DNA from: UBA724 sp964229545
Lineage (GTDB): Bacteria; Bacteroidota; Bacteroidia; Flavobacteriales; Flavobacteriaceae
DNA: 38,144 nt
Assembly (NCBI GenBank): GCA_964229545.1
Contig: CAXRDP010000076.1
Coordinates: 1-38,144 of the forward strand
Direction: 5' to 3'
Under the pieces are notes generated by a model, which ran no database searches, had not been told where the DNA came from, and saw nothing but the letters and a program-made list of their open reading frames with translations. Shown here piece by piece: positions 15,270 to 23,216 of this stretch; the stretch's first letter is position 1; the number at the start of each line of letters is the position of its first letter. Both the position numbers and the translations under genes were made by a program.

Positions 15270-17480
15270 TTATCTGCGGTTGCGGTTGTCGCGTCCGCCG
15301 CGGCGGTCACGTCCGCCTCCACCTCCTTGGCGGGGTGGGCGTTCTTTGTAGCCTTCTGGCTTTTCAGTGAGTACCTTGAGAGACACACGGTCTTTCCTGG
15401 TACGCGCGTCAATGCCCATATACTTTACTTCCAAAGTATCACCTAGGTTGACAATGTCAGTCACGTTGTTGGTGCGTTCCCAAGCCAACTCGCTGATATG
15501 GAGTAGTACTTCGTTACCGGGAGCTTCCAAATACTCAACGACAGCCCCAAACTCAAGGATCTTAATGACTTTGACTTCGTATACTTCGTCTTTTTCGGGT
15601 TGGAATGTCAAGGCTTGGATTTTGGCCAATACCATATCGATGCCTTCTTGGTCAGTACCCAAAATCTCAACAATACCTTCTCCTGTGACAGGATCCTCGT
15701 TGATAACAATGGTAGTCTTGCTTTCCTTTTGTAGTTCTTGGATTACCTTACCACCGGGGCCAATAAACGGTCCAATAAAGTCATTGGCAATGGTAGCTGT
15801 CACCATCTTGGGGGCATGGGGTTTCACATCTGCAGCCGGTGTTTCTATCGTATCAGTGAGCTTTTCCAAGATGTGAAGGCGTCCCTGACGGGCTTGTTCC
15901 AATGCTTGGATTAGGATTTCATACGAAAGCCCTTTGATTTTGATATCCATCTGGCAGGCAGTGATTCCGTTGGCCGTACCGGTTACTTTAAAGTCCATAT
16001 CGCCTAAGTGATCTTCATCACCTAAGATGTCTGACAACACTGCAAAACGTTCCCCGTCAGAGATTAATCCCATCGCGATTCCTGACACAGGGTTTGTGAT
16101 TTGCACACCGGCATCCATAAGTGCCATGGTTCCCGCACAGACGGTGGCCATTGAGGAGGAACCGTTGGATTCCAACACCTCTGACACCACACGGACTGTG
16201 TAGGGACAATCATCGGGCATCACTTTTTTGAGTGCACGCTGGGCCAAGTTTCCATGACCTACCTCACGGCGAGAGGTGCCACGCAACGGACGGGCCTCTC
16301 CCGTACAGAATGGTGGAAAGTTGTAGTGCAAGTAGAAAGTTTCTTCCCCTTGCTCAGAAGGCAAGTCGATCACATTGGCCTCTCGAGAAGTTCCCAAAGT
16401 TACGGTTGCCAATGCCTGGGTTTCGCCACGGGTAAAGACAGACGAACCGTGTGTAGAAGGCAGATAATCTACCTCACACCAAATGGGACGGATGTCGGTT
16501 GTTTTGCGACCGTCCAAGCGAATGCCTTCGGCCAATACCAATTCACGAACGGCCTCTTTTTGGGCTTTTCCATAGTATTTGCTGATAAGCGCACCTTTTT
16601 CTTCCAATTCTTCTTCAGAGAATTGTGCCTGTAGCGCTTCTTTGACTTCACCAAATTTTTCACCACGTTCTTGTTTGGAAGAACCCAATTTGGCAATCTC
16701 ATAGCATTTGTCATACACAAAGTCGTGTACTTGCTTTTCGAGAGCCTCGTCATGGTCTTCTTCTTCGTATGTGCGGGTTTCTTTTTTGCCCACAGCTTCG
16801 GCCAACCTGACTTGCGCTTCGATTTGTTTTTTGATGGCCTCGTGACCGAAACGAATGGCATCGGCCATTTCTTCTTCAGAGATTTCATTGAATTCTCCTT
16901 CAACCATCGCCACTGAATCTTCACTGGCACCGATCATGATGTCCACATCAGATTCTGCGAGTTGCGCACGGCTGGGGTTGATGATGAACTCTCCATCCAC
17001 ACGGCCTACACGTACTTCAGAAATCGGATATTCAAACGGAATATCAGAGAGTTGAATGACCGTGGAGGCTGCCAATCCTGCCAATGCATCGGGCATGACA
17101 TCCTCGTCGTGTGACATCAGCTGAATCATTACCTGTGTTTCAGCATGGTAGTCTTTTGGAAAAAGGGGACGCAATACGCGGTCCACCACTCGCATGGTAA
17201 GAATTTCTTCGTTACTAGGGCGCGCCTCACGCTTAAAGAATCCGCCTGGAAAGCGCCCGGCAGCAGCAAATTTTTCACGGTAATCCACCGTAAGGGGTAG
17301 AAAATCTACAGGAGAAGCTTGACGTGCAGAAACTACTGTGGCCAACAGCATGGCATTGCCCATGCGAATCACAGCAGAACCGTCTGCTTGCTTGGCCAGC
17401 TTACCAGTTTCTATGGTAATGCTACGGCCATCACCCAAGTCGATTGACTCGGAAAATACTTTTGGTATCATATTTTTCAT
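15270..17480 (-). CDS. pnp: Polyribonucleotide nucleotidyltransferase (PNPase)
   Basis: A 736-residue phosphorolytic 3'-5' exoribonuclease. Two RNase PH domains flank an all-helical linker (about 220-330). The second PH domain carries the active-site SSMATVCAG stretch and the two aspartates in DMDFKV and QMDIKI. A KH domain follows (IGPGGK near 575), then an S1 domain (about 627-703) and an Arg/Gly-rich basic tail (about 708-736, RQGGGGGRDRRGG). The start could be Met1 at 17480 or Met4 at 17471; homologues typically begin with MIPK/MIPQ, favouring 17471. It follows rpsO, the conserved rpsO-pnp order, with a 67-base gap and no strong terminator between, so read-through from rpsO is likely. It ends at the terminator at 15242-15266. 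Confidence 0.97.
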   Translation of the reverse strand: MKNMIPKVFSESIDLGDGRSITIETGKLAKQADGSAVIRMGNAMLLATVVSARQASPVDFLPLTVDYREKFAAAGRFPGGFFKREARPSNEEILTMRVVDRVLRPLFPKDYHAETQVMIQLMSHDEDVMPDALAGLAASTVIQLSDIPFEYPISEVRVGRVDGEFIINPSRAQLAESDVDIMIGASEDSVAMVEGEFNEISEEEMADAIRFGHEAIKKQIEAQVRLAEAVGKKETRTYEEEDHDEALEKQVHDFVYDKCYEIAKLGSSKQERGEKFGEVKEALQAQFSEEELEEKGALISKYYGKAQKEAVRELVLAEGIRLDGRKTTDIRPIWCEVDYLPSTHGSSVFTRGETQALATVTLGTSREANVIDLPSEQGEETFYLHYNFPPFCTGEARPLRGTSRREVGHGNLAQRALKKVMPDDCPYTVRVVSEVLESNGSSSMATVCAGTMALMDAGVQITNPVSGIAMGLISDGERFAVLSDILGDEDHLGDMDFKVTGTANGITACQMDIKIKGLSYEILIQALEQARQGRLHILEKLTDTIETPAADVKPHAPKMVTATIANDFIGPFIGPGGKVIQELQKESKTTIVINEDPVTGEGIVEILGTDQEGIDMVLAKIQALTFQPEKDEVYEVKVIKILEFGAVVEYLEAPGNEVLLHISELAWERTNNVTDIVNLGDTLEVKYMGIDARTRKDRVSLKVLTEKPEGYKERPPRQGGGGGRDRRGGRDNRNRR

Positions 17481-17547
17481 TTAATGTTAAAAAGGGTTGT
17501 TGTGTTGTTGTCGTAGCCCCCAATGAAAAACTATGATGCTTTTTATG

Positions 17548-17817
17548 TTACTTTCGGATACCGAGTTCTTTGATAAGTTCTCGATAGCGATTGATGTCTT
17601 TTCCTTTTAAATAGTCAAGCAAACTTCTGCGTTTTCCTACCAATTTAACCAACGAACGCTCTGTGTTAAAATCTTTGTGATTTTTCTTCAGGTGCTGTGT
17701 CAGGTGATTGATACGGTGGGTAAACAACGCAATTTGCCCTTCGGTAGATCCGGTGTTTTTCTCAGAGTTACCGTACTTTTTAAAAATCTCTTCTTTGACT
17801 TCTTTTGTTAGATACAT
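17548..17817 (-). CDS. rpsO: 30S ribosomal protein S15
   Basis: An 89-residue ribosomal protein that binds the central domain of 16S rRNA early in 30S assembly. It has the standard length and motifs (GSTEGQIALFTHRINHLTQHL, KLVGKRRSLLDYLK). The ATG at 17817 gives the family N-terminus MYLTKEVKEEI; a 20-residue upstream extension in frame would translate the leader hairpin and is rejected. A perfect -7 element (17875-17882) and a 9-bp hairpin (17851-17871) precede it, giving a leader of roughly 50 bases. pnp follows. Confidence 0.97.
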   Translation of the reverse strand: MYLTKEVKEEIFKKYGNSEKNTGSTEGQIALFTHRINHLTQHLKKNHKDFNTERSLVKLVGKRRSLLDYLKGKDINRYRELIKELGIRK

Positions 17818-17850
17818 GCCAATATTTTTGTAAATGATTATTATGCAATT

Positions 17851-17871
17851 CCCCAAGAACCTTTCTTGGGG
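17851..17871 (-). promoter_or_regulatory. 5' leader hairpin of rpsO (candidate autoregulatory or stabilising structure)
   Basis: CCCCAAGAA and TTCTTGGGG form a perfect 9-bp stem with a 3-base loop (AGG on the transcript). It lies immediately after the predicted rpsO transcription start and 33 bases before the ATG. It has no following U-tract, so it is not a terminator for accD. At the extreme 5' end of the mRNA it could be an S15 target or a stabiliser. The structure is visible; its function is inferred. Confidence 0.6.
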
Positions 17872-17874
17872 CCG

Positions 17875-17882
17875 CAAATGTA
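17875..17882 (-). promoter_or_regulatory. -7 promoter element of rpsO
   Basis: TACATTTG on the minus strand is an exact TAnnTTTG. The predicted start is near 17869, at the base of the leader hairpin. A TTTG -33 element is not evident; the sequence 17-18 bases upstream is only T-rich. Confidence 0.6.
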
Positions 17883-17902
17883 AGGATTTTTTTTAAGGGA
17901 AA

Positions 17903-18763
17903 CTATACTTGCTTCAAGGGACGATTGAGAACCAAGTCTAGATACAGGTTTACTTTTTTCTTGAGTTCTTTTCGATGCGTGATAAAGTCCAAAAAGCCAT
18001 GTTCTAGCACGAACTCTGCCGTTTGAAATCCATCAGGCAGGTCTTGTCCCGTGGTGTCTTTGACCACGCGGGGTCCTGCAAAACCAATCAGGGCACCGGG
18101 TTCGGCGATGTTGATGTCACCCAGCATGGCAAAAGAGGCGGTTGTACCTCCGGTAGTGGGATCCGTACAAAGAGATATGTAAGGAATTCCTGCATCAGCA
18201 AGTTGCGCCAACTTTGCAGAAGTTTTGGCCATCTGCATCAGAGATAGGGCAGCCTCCATCATTCGTGCGCCTCCCGACTTTGAAATGACAAGTAGGGGGA
18301 TACGCTTTTTAAGAGCGTGGTCTGCAGCACGATATATCTTTTCACCGACAACTGACCCCATGGAACCGCCAATAAAGCCAAAGTCCATACAAGCCACTAC
18401 CAACCGGTTGCCATTGGACTTTCCTACAGCTGTTCTCACGGCATCGTTGAGCTTGGTTTTCTTTTTGGCAGCATCGAGTCGGGTTTTATAACTCTTGGTG
18501 TCCTGAAACTTCAACGGATCTTTAGAAGAAAGTGTTTTATCCAGTTCTTTGTATTTGTTATCGTCGAACAGGATTTCAAAATAAATGTTGCTTCCCACAC
18601 GAACATGGTAGTCATCTTCAGGTGAGACATAAAAGTTCTCAGCCAATTCGTCGGTATCAACAATCTTTCCAGTGGGAGATTTATACCACAGCCCCTGAGG
18701 AGTGTCTTTTTTTTCCTCTGTTCTGGTTTGGATGCCTTTGGTAGTCCGTTTAAACCAAGCCAT
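17903..18763 (-). CDS. accD: Acetyl-CoA carboxylase carboxyltransferase beta subunit, zinc-ribbon cysteines lost
   Basis: A 286-residue beta subunit of the carboxyltransferase that, with AccA, moves CO2 from biotin-BCCP to acetyl-CoA to make malonyl-CoA for fatty acids. The crotonase-like core is typical: GGSMGSVVGEKI, SKSGGARMMEAALSLMQMAK, DPTTGGTTASFAMLGD and the AEPGALIGFAGPRV stretch. The N-terminal zinc ribbon keeps its framework (GLWYKSPTGKIV, VSPEDDYHVRV), but all four cysteine positions are changed: S29, G32, S47, D50. The start MAWFKR is the family start. It has its own strong promoter (18780-18809) beginning at the end of fbaA. Confidence 0.96.
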   Translation of the reverse strand: MAWFKRTTKGIQTRTEEKKDTPQGLWYKSPTGKIVDTDELAENFYVSPEDDYHVRVGSNIYFEILFDDNKYKELDKTLSSKDPLKFQDTKSYKTRLDAAKKKTKLNDAVRTAVGKSNGNRLVVACMDFGFIGGSMGSVVGEKIYRAADHALKKRIPLLVISKSGGARMMEAALSLMQMAKTSAKLAQLADAGIPYISLCTDPTTGGTTASFAMLGDINIAEPGALIGFAGPRVVKDTTGQDLPDGFQTAEFVLEHGFLDFITHRKELKKKVNLYLDLVLNRPLKQV

Positions 18764-18779
18764 AGGGTGGATTTTTAAT

Positions 18780-18809
18780 CAAATATATAAAACCCAAATA
18801 AACTACAAA
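18780..18809 (-). promoter_or_regulatory. Promoter of accD (TTTG-N18-TATATTTG)
   Basis: On the minus strand TTTG (18809-18806) is separated by 18 bases from TATATTTG (18787-18780), matching both halves of the Bacteroidota consensus TTTG/TAnnTTTG. Predicted start is near 18773, about 10 bases before the ATG. The -33 element lies in the gap just beyond the fbaA stop codon. Confidence 0.7.
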
Positions 18810-19870
18810 GTGTTGACGTTGTTCAAGTCCTCAAAAGCTTTTTTGAGTCTTTCCACAAAGGCAATTTCCCCTTTGCGAAGCCATACTCTGGGATCATAGT
18901 ATTTTTTGTTGGGAACGTCATCTCCCTCAGGATTCCCAATTTGAGATTGAAGATAATCTTTGTTGTCTTGGATATAGTCACGAACGCCACTCATAAATGC
19001 ATATTGCATGTCTGTATCAATATTCATTTTGATGACACCATAGCCAATAGACTCTCTGATTTCTTCCAAGCTAGACCCAGACCCTCCGTGGAACACAAAG
19101 TCAATGGTGTTGTGATCAACGCCATACTTTTTACTTACATATTCTTGAGAGTTTTTAAGAATTTTTGGCGTGAGTTTCACGTTTCCAGGCTTGTACACCC
19201 CGTGTACGTTTCCAAAAGCAGCTGCAATCGTAAACTGGTCACTTACTTGTGAAAGTTCTTCAAAAGCATAAGCCACTTCTTCAGGTTGGGTGTAGAGTTT
19301 GGACACATCTACGTCCGTGTTGTCTACACCATCTTCTTCACCACCGGTAACACCCAATTCGATTTCAAGTGTCATGCCCATTTTGGACATACGGGCTAAA
19401 TATTCTTTACAAATGGCAATGTTTTCCTCTAGGGGTTCTTCAGAAAGATCAATCATGTGAGAGCTAAACAAAGGGGCTCCAGTTTCTTTATAATGTTGCT
19501 CGCTCGCATCCAACAAACCGTCTATCCAAGGTAATAGTTTTTTAGCCGCGTGGTCTGTATGAAGAATAACGACAGCACCATAGGCTTTGGCCAGTTGATG
19601 TACGTGTTTGGCACCAGCCACAGCTCCTGCAATCGCAGCCGCTTGGTTATCGTTACTGAGTGCTTTTCCGGCATTGAATTGTGCACCTCCGTTAGAGAAT
19701 TGTACAATAACTGGTGCGTTGAGCGCAGCGGCGGTTTCCAATACCCCGTTGATGGAGCTCGATCCAATCACATTGACGGCTGGCAATGCAAATTGTTTCT
19801 TCTTGGCCAAATTGAATACTTCTTGGACTTGTTTTCCGGTAACAACACCGGGAGAAAAAGATTGACTCAT
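18803..19870 (-). CDS. fbaA: Class II fructose-bisphosphate aldolase
   Basis: A 355-residue zinc-dependent aldolase that cleaves or forms fructose-1,6-bisphosphate in glycolysis/gluconeogenesis. Class IIA signatures: VVILHTDHAAKKLLPW (zinc and catalytic region), ELGVTGGEEDGVDN, AFGNVHGVYKPGN, DFVFHGGSGSSLEEI and NIDTDMQYAF. The start at 19870 (MSQSFSPGVVTG) is preferred; 10 more in-frame residues upstream would cover the promoter region. A -7 element overlapped by an inverted repeat lies upstream (19896-19919). Confidence 0.97.
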   Translation of the reverse strand: MSQSFSPGVVTGKQVQEVFNLAKKKQFALPAVNVIGSSSINGVLETAAALNAPVIVQFSNGGAQFNAGKALSNDNQAAAIAGAVAGAKHVHQLAKAYGAVVILHTDHAAKKLLPWIDGLLDASEQHYKETGAPLFSSHMIDLSEEPLEENIAICKEYLARMSKMGMTLEIELGVTGGEEDGVDNTDVDVSKLYTQPEEVAYAFEELSQVSDQFTIAAAFGNVHGVYKPGNVKLTPKILKNSQEYVSKKYGVDHNTIDFVFHGGSGSSLEEIRESIGYGVIKMNIDTDMQYAFMSGVRDYIQDNKDYLQSQIGNPEGDDVPNKKYYDPRVWLRKGEIAFVERLKKAFEDLNNVNTL

Positions 19871-19895
19871 AGTGGTTTGTTGTATAGTTTCAGGC

Positions 19896-19919
19896 GGCAA
19901 AAGTAGTATAATTTTTGCC
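19896..19919. repeat. Inverted repeat overlapping the fbaA promoter
   Basis: GGCAAAA and TTTTGCC arms of 7 bases separated by 10 bases, in the 51-base gap between tamL and fbaA. One arm covers the TTTG of the fbaA -7 element. There is no U-tract, so a terminator role for tamL is unlikely. The position suits an operator. Confidence 0.45.
19898..19905 (-). promoter_or_regulatory. -7 promoter element of fbaA
   Basis: TACTTTTG on the minus strand is an exact TAnnTTTG. Predicted start is near 19891, a leader of about 20 bases to the ATG at 19870. Only a T-run, not TTTG, sits at the -33 distance. Confidence 0.55.
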
Positions 19920-19921
19920 CT

Positions 19922-22462
19922 TTAAAAAGGATAATTGATACCAATTGTAAAGTTGGCTTTTTGGAAGTTGAAATCTGTCAACCAACGCTCCGTTTTTGGT
20001 AAGGCAGGATTGTGGGTTTTAAACCCTGTGTCCAGTCTAAAAAGAAACAATCCAAAATCATAGCGTAGACCAAACCCCGAGCCTACTGCCAGTTCTCCTA
20101 GGTCTTGGATTCCATCAAACTTTCTCTGGGGATCTGTGATGTCATCTCCCAGATTCCAGATGTTTCCAATATCTGTAAACAAGGCCCCTTTGAGCGCGCC
20201 AATTACATCGAATCGGTACTCCAAGTTAAAAGCCAATTTAAAGTTGGCCTCATTAAATTCGTTTCCTGTGTTGCTACTCCCGGGCCCCAATCGATAGACC
20301 TCCCATGCGCGGTTGTCATTGGCACCTCCAGAAAAATAGGAACGGTTAAACGGAATGCTAGTGGCATTGCCCAACGGAAGCGCTAATCCAACAAAACCAC
20401 GTAGAGCAAAGACTGAGGTGTCACCAACCAACCAGTGTCTGATGTAGTCAAATTCACCTTTAATGTATTGAGTGAAAGGCAAGTCAAACAGCAAGTATGA
20501 GTCACCTCTTTTTTCCAAATTAAGGGATGGTGATAGTAGGTGTATTAGATTACCGGCGGTTTCTATTTTAAATCGAATTTGTGAAAAACTTTCATCAAAA
20601 AAGTCGGTTTGTGTATTGTGTACAAAGTCAAAGCTAGACCCTATGATGAGGTTGTTTTGTGTCAATCGGTTTTTTCTTTCATCGATGCGTTGCACCAAGC
20701 GGTAGTCTGTGCTGGAATTGGGTATTTCTGAATCCCCTTTCAATACAAAATCTACAAACGATTCTACACCACTAGGGATCGCTAATGAATTGCCGTCAAA
20801 AAAAGCATCTGTATTGGCTGTTTTTTTTGCCAACTCGTTAAGTTGAGAATAGGCATTGTTATATATGTTATAGTAGTTTTCAATATTTTGATTGTTAACC
20901 AAGGTAAGATCTAGCAATCGAAAATCGATGCGTCTGAAAGTATTGGGTTCCCATCGATAGCTTAGATTCGCAGTGAAAGTTTGTTTGTCAAGTCCAATAT
21001 TGTTTTGCATAGCTGTTCCCAAACTCAAAGTGGTGCTGGGTTTTTGTGCAACTGGAATGAGTTTGGAAACAAGGTTTGGCGCAAATATCCGTGGAATGTT
21101 GAGACTGATGTCCCCTCCGATTTCTGAAATCACTTGATCTGCAGATCGCCCTATCGTCCCACGGGCAGAGAGTTCCAGTCTTTCAGCCCCTTTGAAAACG
21201 TTCAAAACACTCAAACCTGAATTGAAAGCGATTCCCTGGTCTTGAATGTTAGACTGGGTGAGGTCCACCCCAAATTCTAGCCCAAACCGATCTTTGGGTC
21301 TCAATAGAATGGATGCATTCAAACTGTTTTGCAAACTGTCCGAATAACTGTAGTTGATAGTAGGATATTCGAAGATTTGCAATCTATTGAGCTGCCGAAG
21401 GGTCTGGTCTCTGGACAAGTCGCTGTAAGGCATCCCTGGACGCAATCCGATAGCTTCTGCTAGGACTTTAGGCCTGTAACGCAATTTGTTTTGACCAAAA
21501 AATTGAAGTTGGTCGAAGCTGTCTTGCTTTGAATAGGCACCGTTGGAGATGTCTTGCCCTTCTATGACTGTGTAAACATTGACTGAATTGATGTTTTTTA
21601 TTGAATATGGACTTGAAACGATACCGCTCTCAGTACTTTTCCTAAAGTCCTCAATATTTATTTTTACAGGAAGTAAAAAATCAGTCCCTGTAGTGTCCCA
21701 TGCCACCTCAAAATCAATGGAATTTAATTGAAAATCATACACGCCCGAGTTTCTAAAGTGTTGGTACAAGCGATTCCGCTCCGCTTCAAAGTTCAAAGTG
21801 TTGAAATTATCTCCTTTGTTTAAGAAAGATGTGTTTCGAATTTCTTGGTATAAAGAGTCGATGACTGGACTTTGAATCTGGGTGCTGATCGTGTCTAGTG
21901 CGTAAGGAAGCCCTGTTTGGATCTTATACACTAGGTTTTTTCTTTTCTTGGATACGTTTTCTACGACCTCTTCTACATCAACTGAAGTCTTAAAATATCC
22001 CTTATTGGAGAGGTAGGTTTTGAGATTGTTGGCGTAGCCAGAATACAGTAAAGAATCTATAAGTGAAGGGGGCTCTCCATTTCTAATTTTCCATTCTTGA
22101 AAACGGGTTTTATAACTCCGCATCTGATCGATTTGTTTTTGAGACCAAATTTTTTGCATGCGCGCTACCCGCTTGGGTTTTTTTTGCAACCATTGGTCAA
22201 AATCATTGTTGACATTTGGATTGGCAGCCTGATACAGCATGAGCTTTAGGGGAATGCCTAGCAGTTTGTTGTTGGGTTTTTGCGTAATCAGCCTGCGTAA
22301 TGAATCCACATTGGTTCTTTCTCCATTGTAAAGTATGATGTTTTCGTTGAGTAGGTAACGCTCATCATCAATCGACTTATGCACACTACAACCTACAAGG
22401 ATGGTGGTTAAGCAAATGAATAATAGTATTTTTGAACCGGTGTGCTTCAACAATGGGTGCAT
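19922..22462 (-). CDS. tamL: TamL-like outer membrane assembly lipoprotein (BamA/TamA family)
   Basis: An 846-residue Omp85-family protein. It starts with a lipoprotein signal (LLFICLTTILVGC, Cys25), has POTRA-like repeats in the N-terminal half (for example the FKTSVDVEEVV and ININSVNVYTVI-like regions), and ends in a bacterial surface antigen beta-barrel with GSGFGLRYDFG and a C-terminal FTIGINYPF (terminal aromatic residue). The lipidated TamA homologue TamL is the usual Bacteroidota form, presumed to work with TamB in inserting proteins into the outer membrane; tamB is not in the window. It is divergent from the SpoU methyltransferase gene with only 25 bases between the start codons. Confidence 0.87.
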   Translation of the reverse strand: MHPLLKHTGSKILLFICLTTILVGCSVHKSIDDERYLLNENIILYNGERTNVDSLRRLITQKPNNKLLGIPLKLMLYQAANPNVNNDFDQWLQKKPKRVARMQKIWSQKQIDQMRSYKTRFQEWKIRNGEPPSLIDSLLYSGYANNLKTYLSNKGYFKTSVDVEEVVENVSKKRKNLVYKIQTGLPYALDTISTQIQSPVIDSLYQEIRNTSFLNKGDNFNTLNFEAERNRLYQHFRNSGVYDFQLNSIDFEVAWDTTGTDFLLPVKINIEDFRKSTESGIVSSPYSIKNINSVNVYTVIEGQDISNGAYSKQDSFDQLQFFGQNKLRYRPKVLAEAIGLRPGMPYSDLSRDQTLRQLNRLQIFEYPTINYSYSDSLQNSLNASILLRPKDRFGLEFGVDLTQSNIQDQGIAFNSGLSVLNVFKGAERLELSARGTIGRSADQVISEIGGDISLNIPRIFAPNLVSKLIPVAQKPSTTLSLGTAMQNNIGLDKQTFTANLSYRWEPNTFRRIDFRLLDLTLVNNQNIENYYNIYNNAYSQLNELAKKTANTDAFFDGNSLAIPSGVESFVDFVLKGDSEIPNSSTDYRLVQRIDERKNRLTQNNLIIGSSFDFVHNTQTDFFDESFSQIRFKIETAGNLIHLLSPSLNLEKRGDSYLLFDLPFTQYIKGEFDYIRHWLVGDTSVFALRGFVGLALPLGNATSIPFNRSYFSGGANDNRAWEVYRLGPGSSNTGNEFNEANFKLAFNLEYRFDVIGALKGALFTDIGNIWNLGDDITDPQRKFDGIQDLGELAVGSGFGLRYDFGLFLFRLDTGFKTHNPALPKTERWLTDFNFQKANFTIGINYPF
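22427..22434 (+). promoter_or_regulatory. Candidate -7 element for the SpoU methyltransferase gene, inside tamL
   Basis: TATTTTTG fits TAnnTTTG and would start transcription near 22441, about 47 bases before the ATG at 22488. It lies within the first codons of tamL on the other strand. No TTTG at -33. Confidence 0.4.
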
Positions 22463-22469
22463 TAATTAC

Positions 22470-22499
22470 CAAAAATACGTCATTTGTATGTTTAGCAAA
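22470..22499 (-). promoter_or_regulatory. Promoter of tamL (TTTG-N18-TATTTTTG)
   Basis: On the minus strand TTTG (22499-22496), an 18-base spacer, then TATTTTTG (22477-22470): the same geometry as the accD promoter. The predicted start is near 22463, right at the tamL ATG (22462), so the message would be leaderless or nearly so. The -33 element lies inside the opposing methyltransferase gene. Confidence 0.55.
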
Positions 22500-23216
22500 A
22501 GTCGGGCAAAATTCATTCAGCAATTATCTCAAAAAAAACACAGAGACCAACACGGGCTTTTTGTGGTGGAAGGGCATAAGTCTATTCATGAATTTATGCA
22601 GTCGGGTTATACCCCAAAGGAGTTGTATGTCACAACCGATGCCTTTTTTGAATATCATGAGGCTACAGTTATCAAAACTCATGAAATGAAATCCTTGAGT
22701 CATCTAAAAACCCCTTCCAACGCGCTGGCAGTTTTTCCTATGCCCATTCCCTCTACACCTGAAAAAACAGATTTCATCTTGGCTTTGGATGGCATTCAAG
22801 ACCCCGGAAATATGGGCACGCTTATCCGGCTGTGTGATTGGTTTGGCGTGAAAGACCTGGTTTGTTCTCATGATACCGTGGATTGCTTTAACCCCAAAGT
22901 GGTGCGTGCTACTATGGGCTCGCTGACACGCGTGGGAGTTCATTATGTGGATTTGCCCCATTGGTTGGCCTCGCAGAAAAATTACACCATTGTTGGTGCT
23001 TCAATGTCTGGTACTTCTGTTTACGAAACACCCATGGCTCCGCCCGCCATATTGGTAATAGGCAACGAGGGTCAAGGACTTTCTGATGTCGTCACTGCAC
23101 ATCTTCAAAAAGAAGTTTCGATTCCTCGCTATGGGCAGGCGGAAAGTTTAAATGCCGCTATGGCTGCCGGTATTTTGATAGGGGAAATCAAAAGAAGCCA
23201 AACTACTCAAAAATAA
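22488..23216 (+). CDS. TrmH/SpoU family RNA methyltransferase
   Basis: A 242-residue SPOUT-class 2'-O-methyltransferase acting on rRNA or tRNA with S-adenosylmethionine. The N-terminal substrate-binding domain (FVVEGHKSIHEFM) is followed by the knotted catalytic domain with motif 1 LDGIQDPGNMGTLIR, motif 2 VIGNEGQGLS and motif 3 VSIPRYGQAESLNAAMAAGIL. The start at 22488 (MFSKSRAKFIQQLSQKK) matches the family; the upstream in-frame extension overlaps the tamL start and is not family-like. The precise target nucleotide cannot be read from the sequence. Its 3' end overlaps the convergent porT gene by 14 bases. Confidence 0.93.
   Translation: MFSKSRAKFIQQLSQKKHRDQHGLFVVEGHKSIHEFMQSGYTPKELYVTTDAFFEYHEATVIKTHEMKSLSHLKTPSNALAVFPMPIPSTPEKTDFILALDGIQDPGNMGTLIRLCDWFGVKDLVCSHDTVDCFNPKVVRATMGSLTRVGVHYVDLPHWLASQKNYTIVGASMSGTSVYETPMAPPAILVIGNEGQGLSDVVTAHLQKEVSIPRYGQAESLNAAMAAGILIGEIKRSQTTQK

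Noticed and set aside
16469..16930. 153-codon lysine-rich open frame within pnp, same strand, different frame
   Set aside because: It is a shadow of the pnp coding sequence, with low-complexity Lys-rich composition and no start context or homology I recognise.
17496..17511. GTTGTTGT tandem in the rpsO-pnp gap
   Set aside because: It is just two short units of simple sequence; no evidence of a functional repeat or terminator.
17818..17877. In-frame N-terminal extension of S15 starting at 17877
   Set aside because: It would translate the leader hairpin and overlap the -7 element; S15 homologues start at the 17817 ATG.
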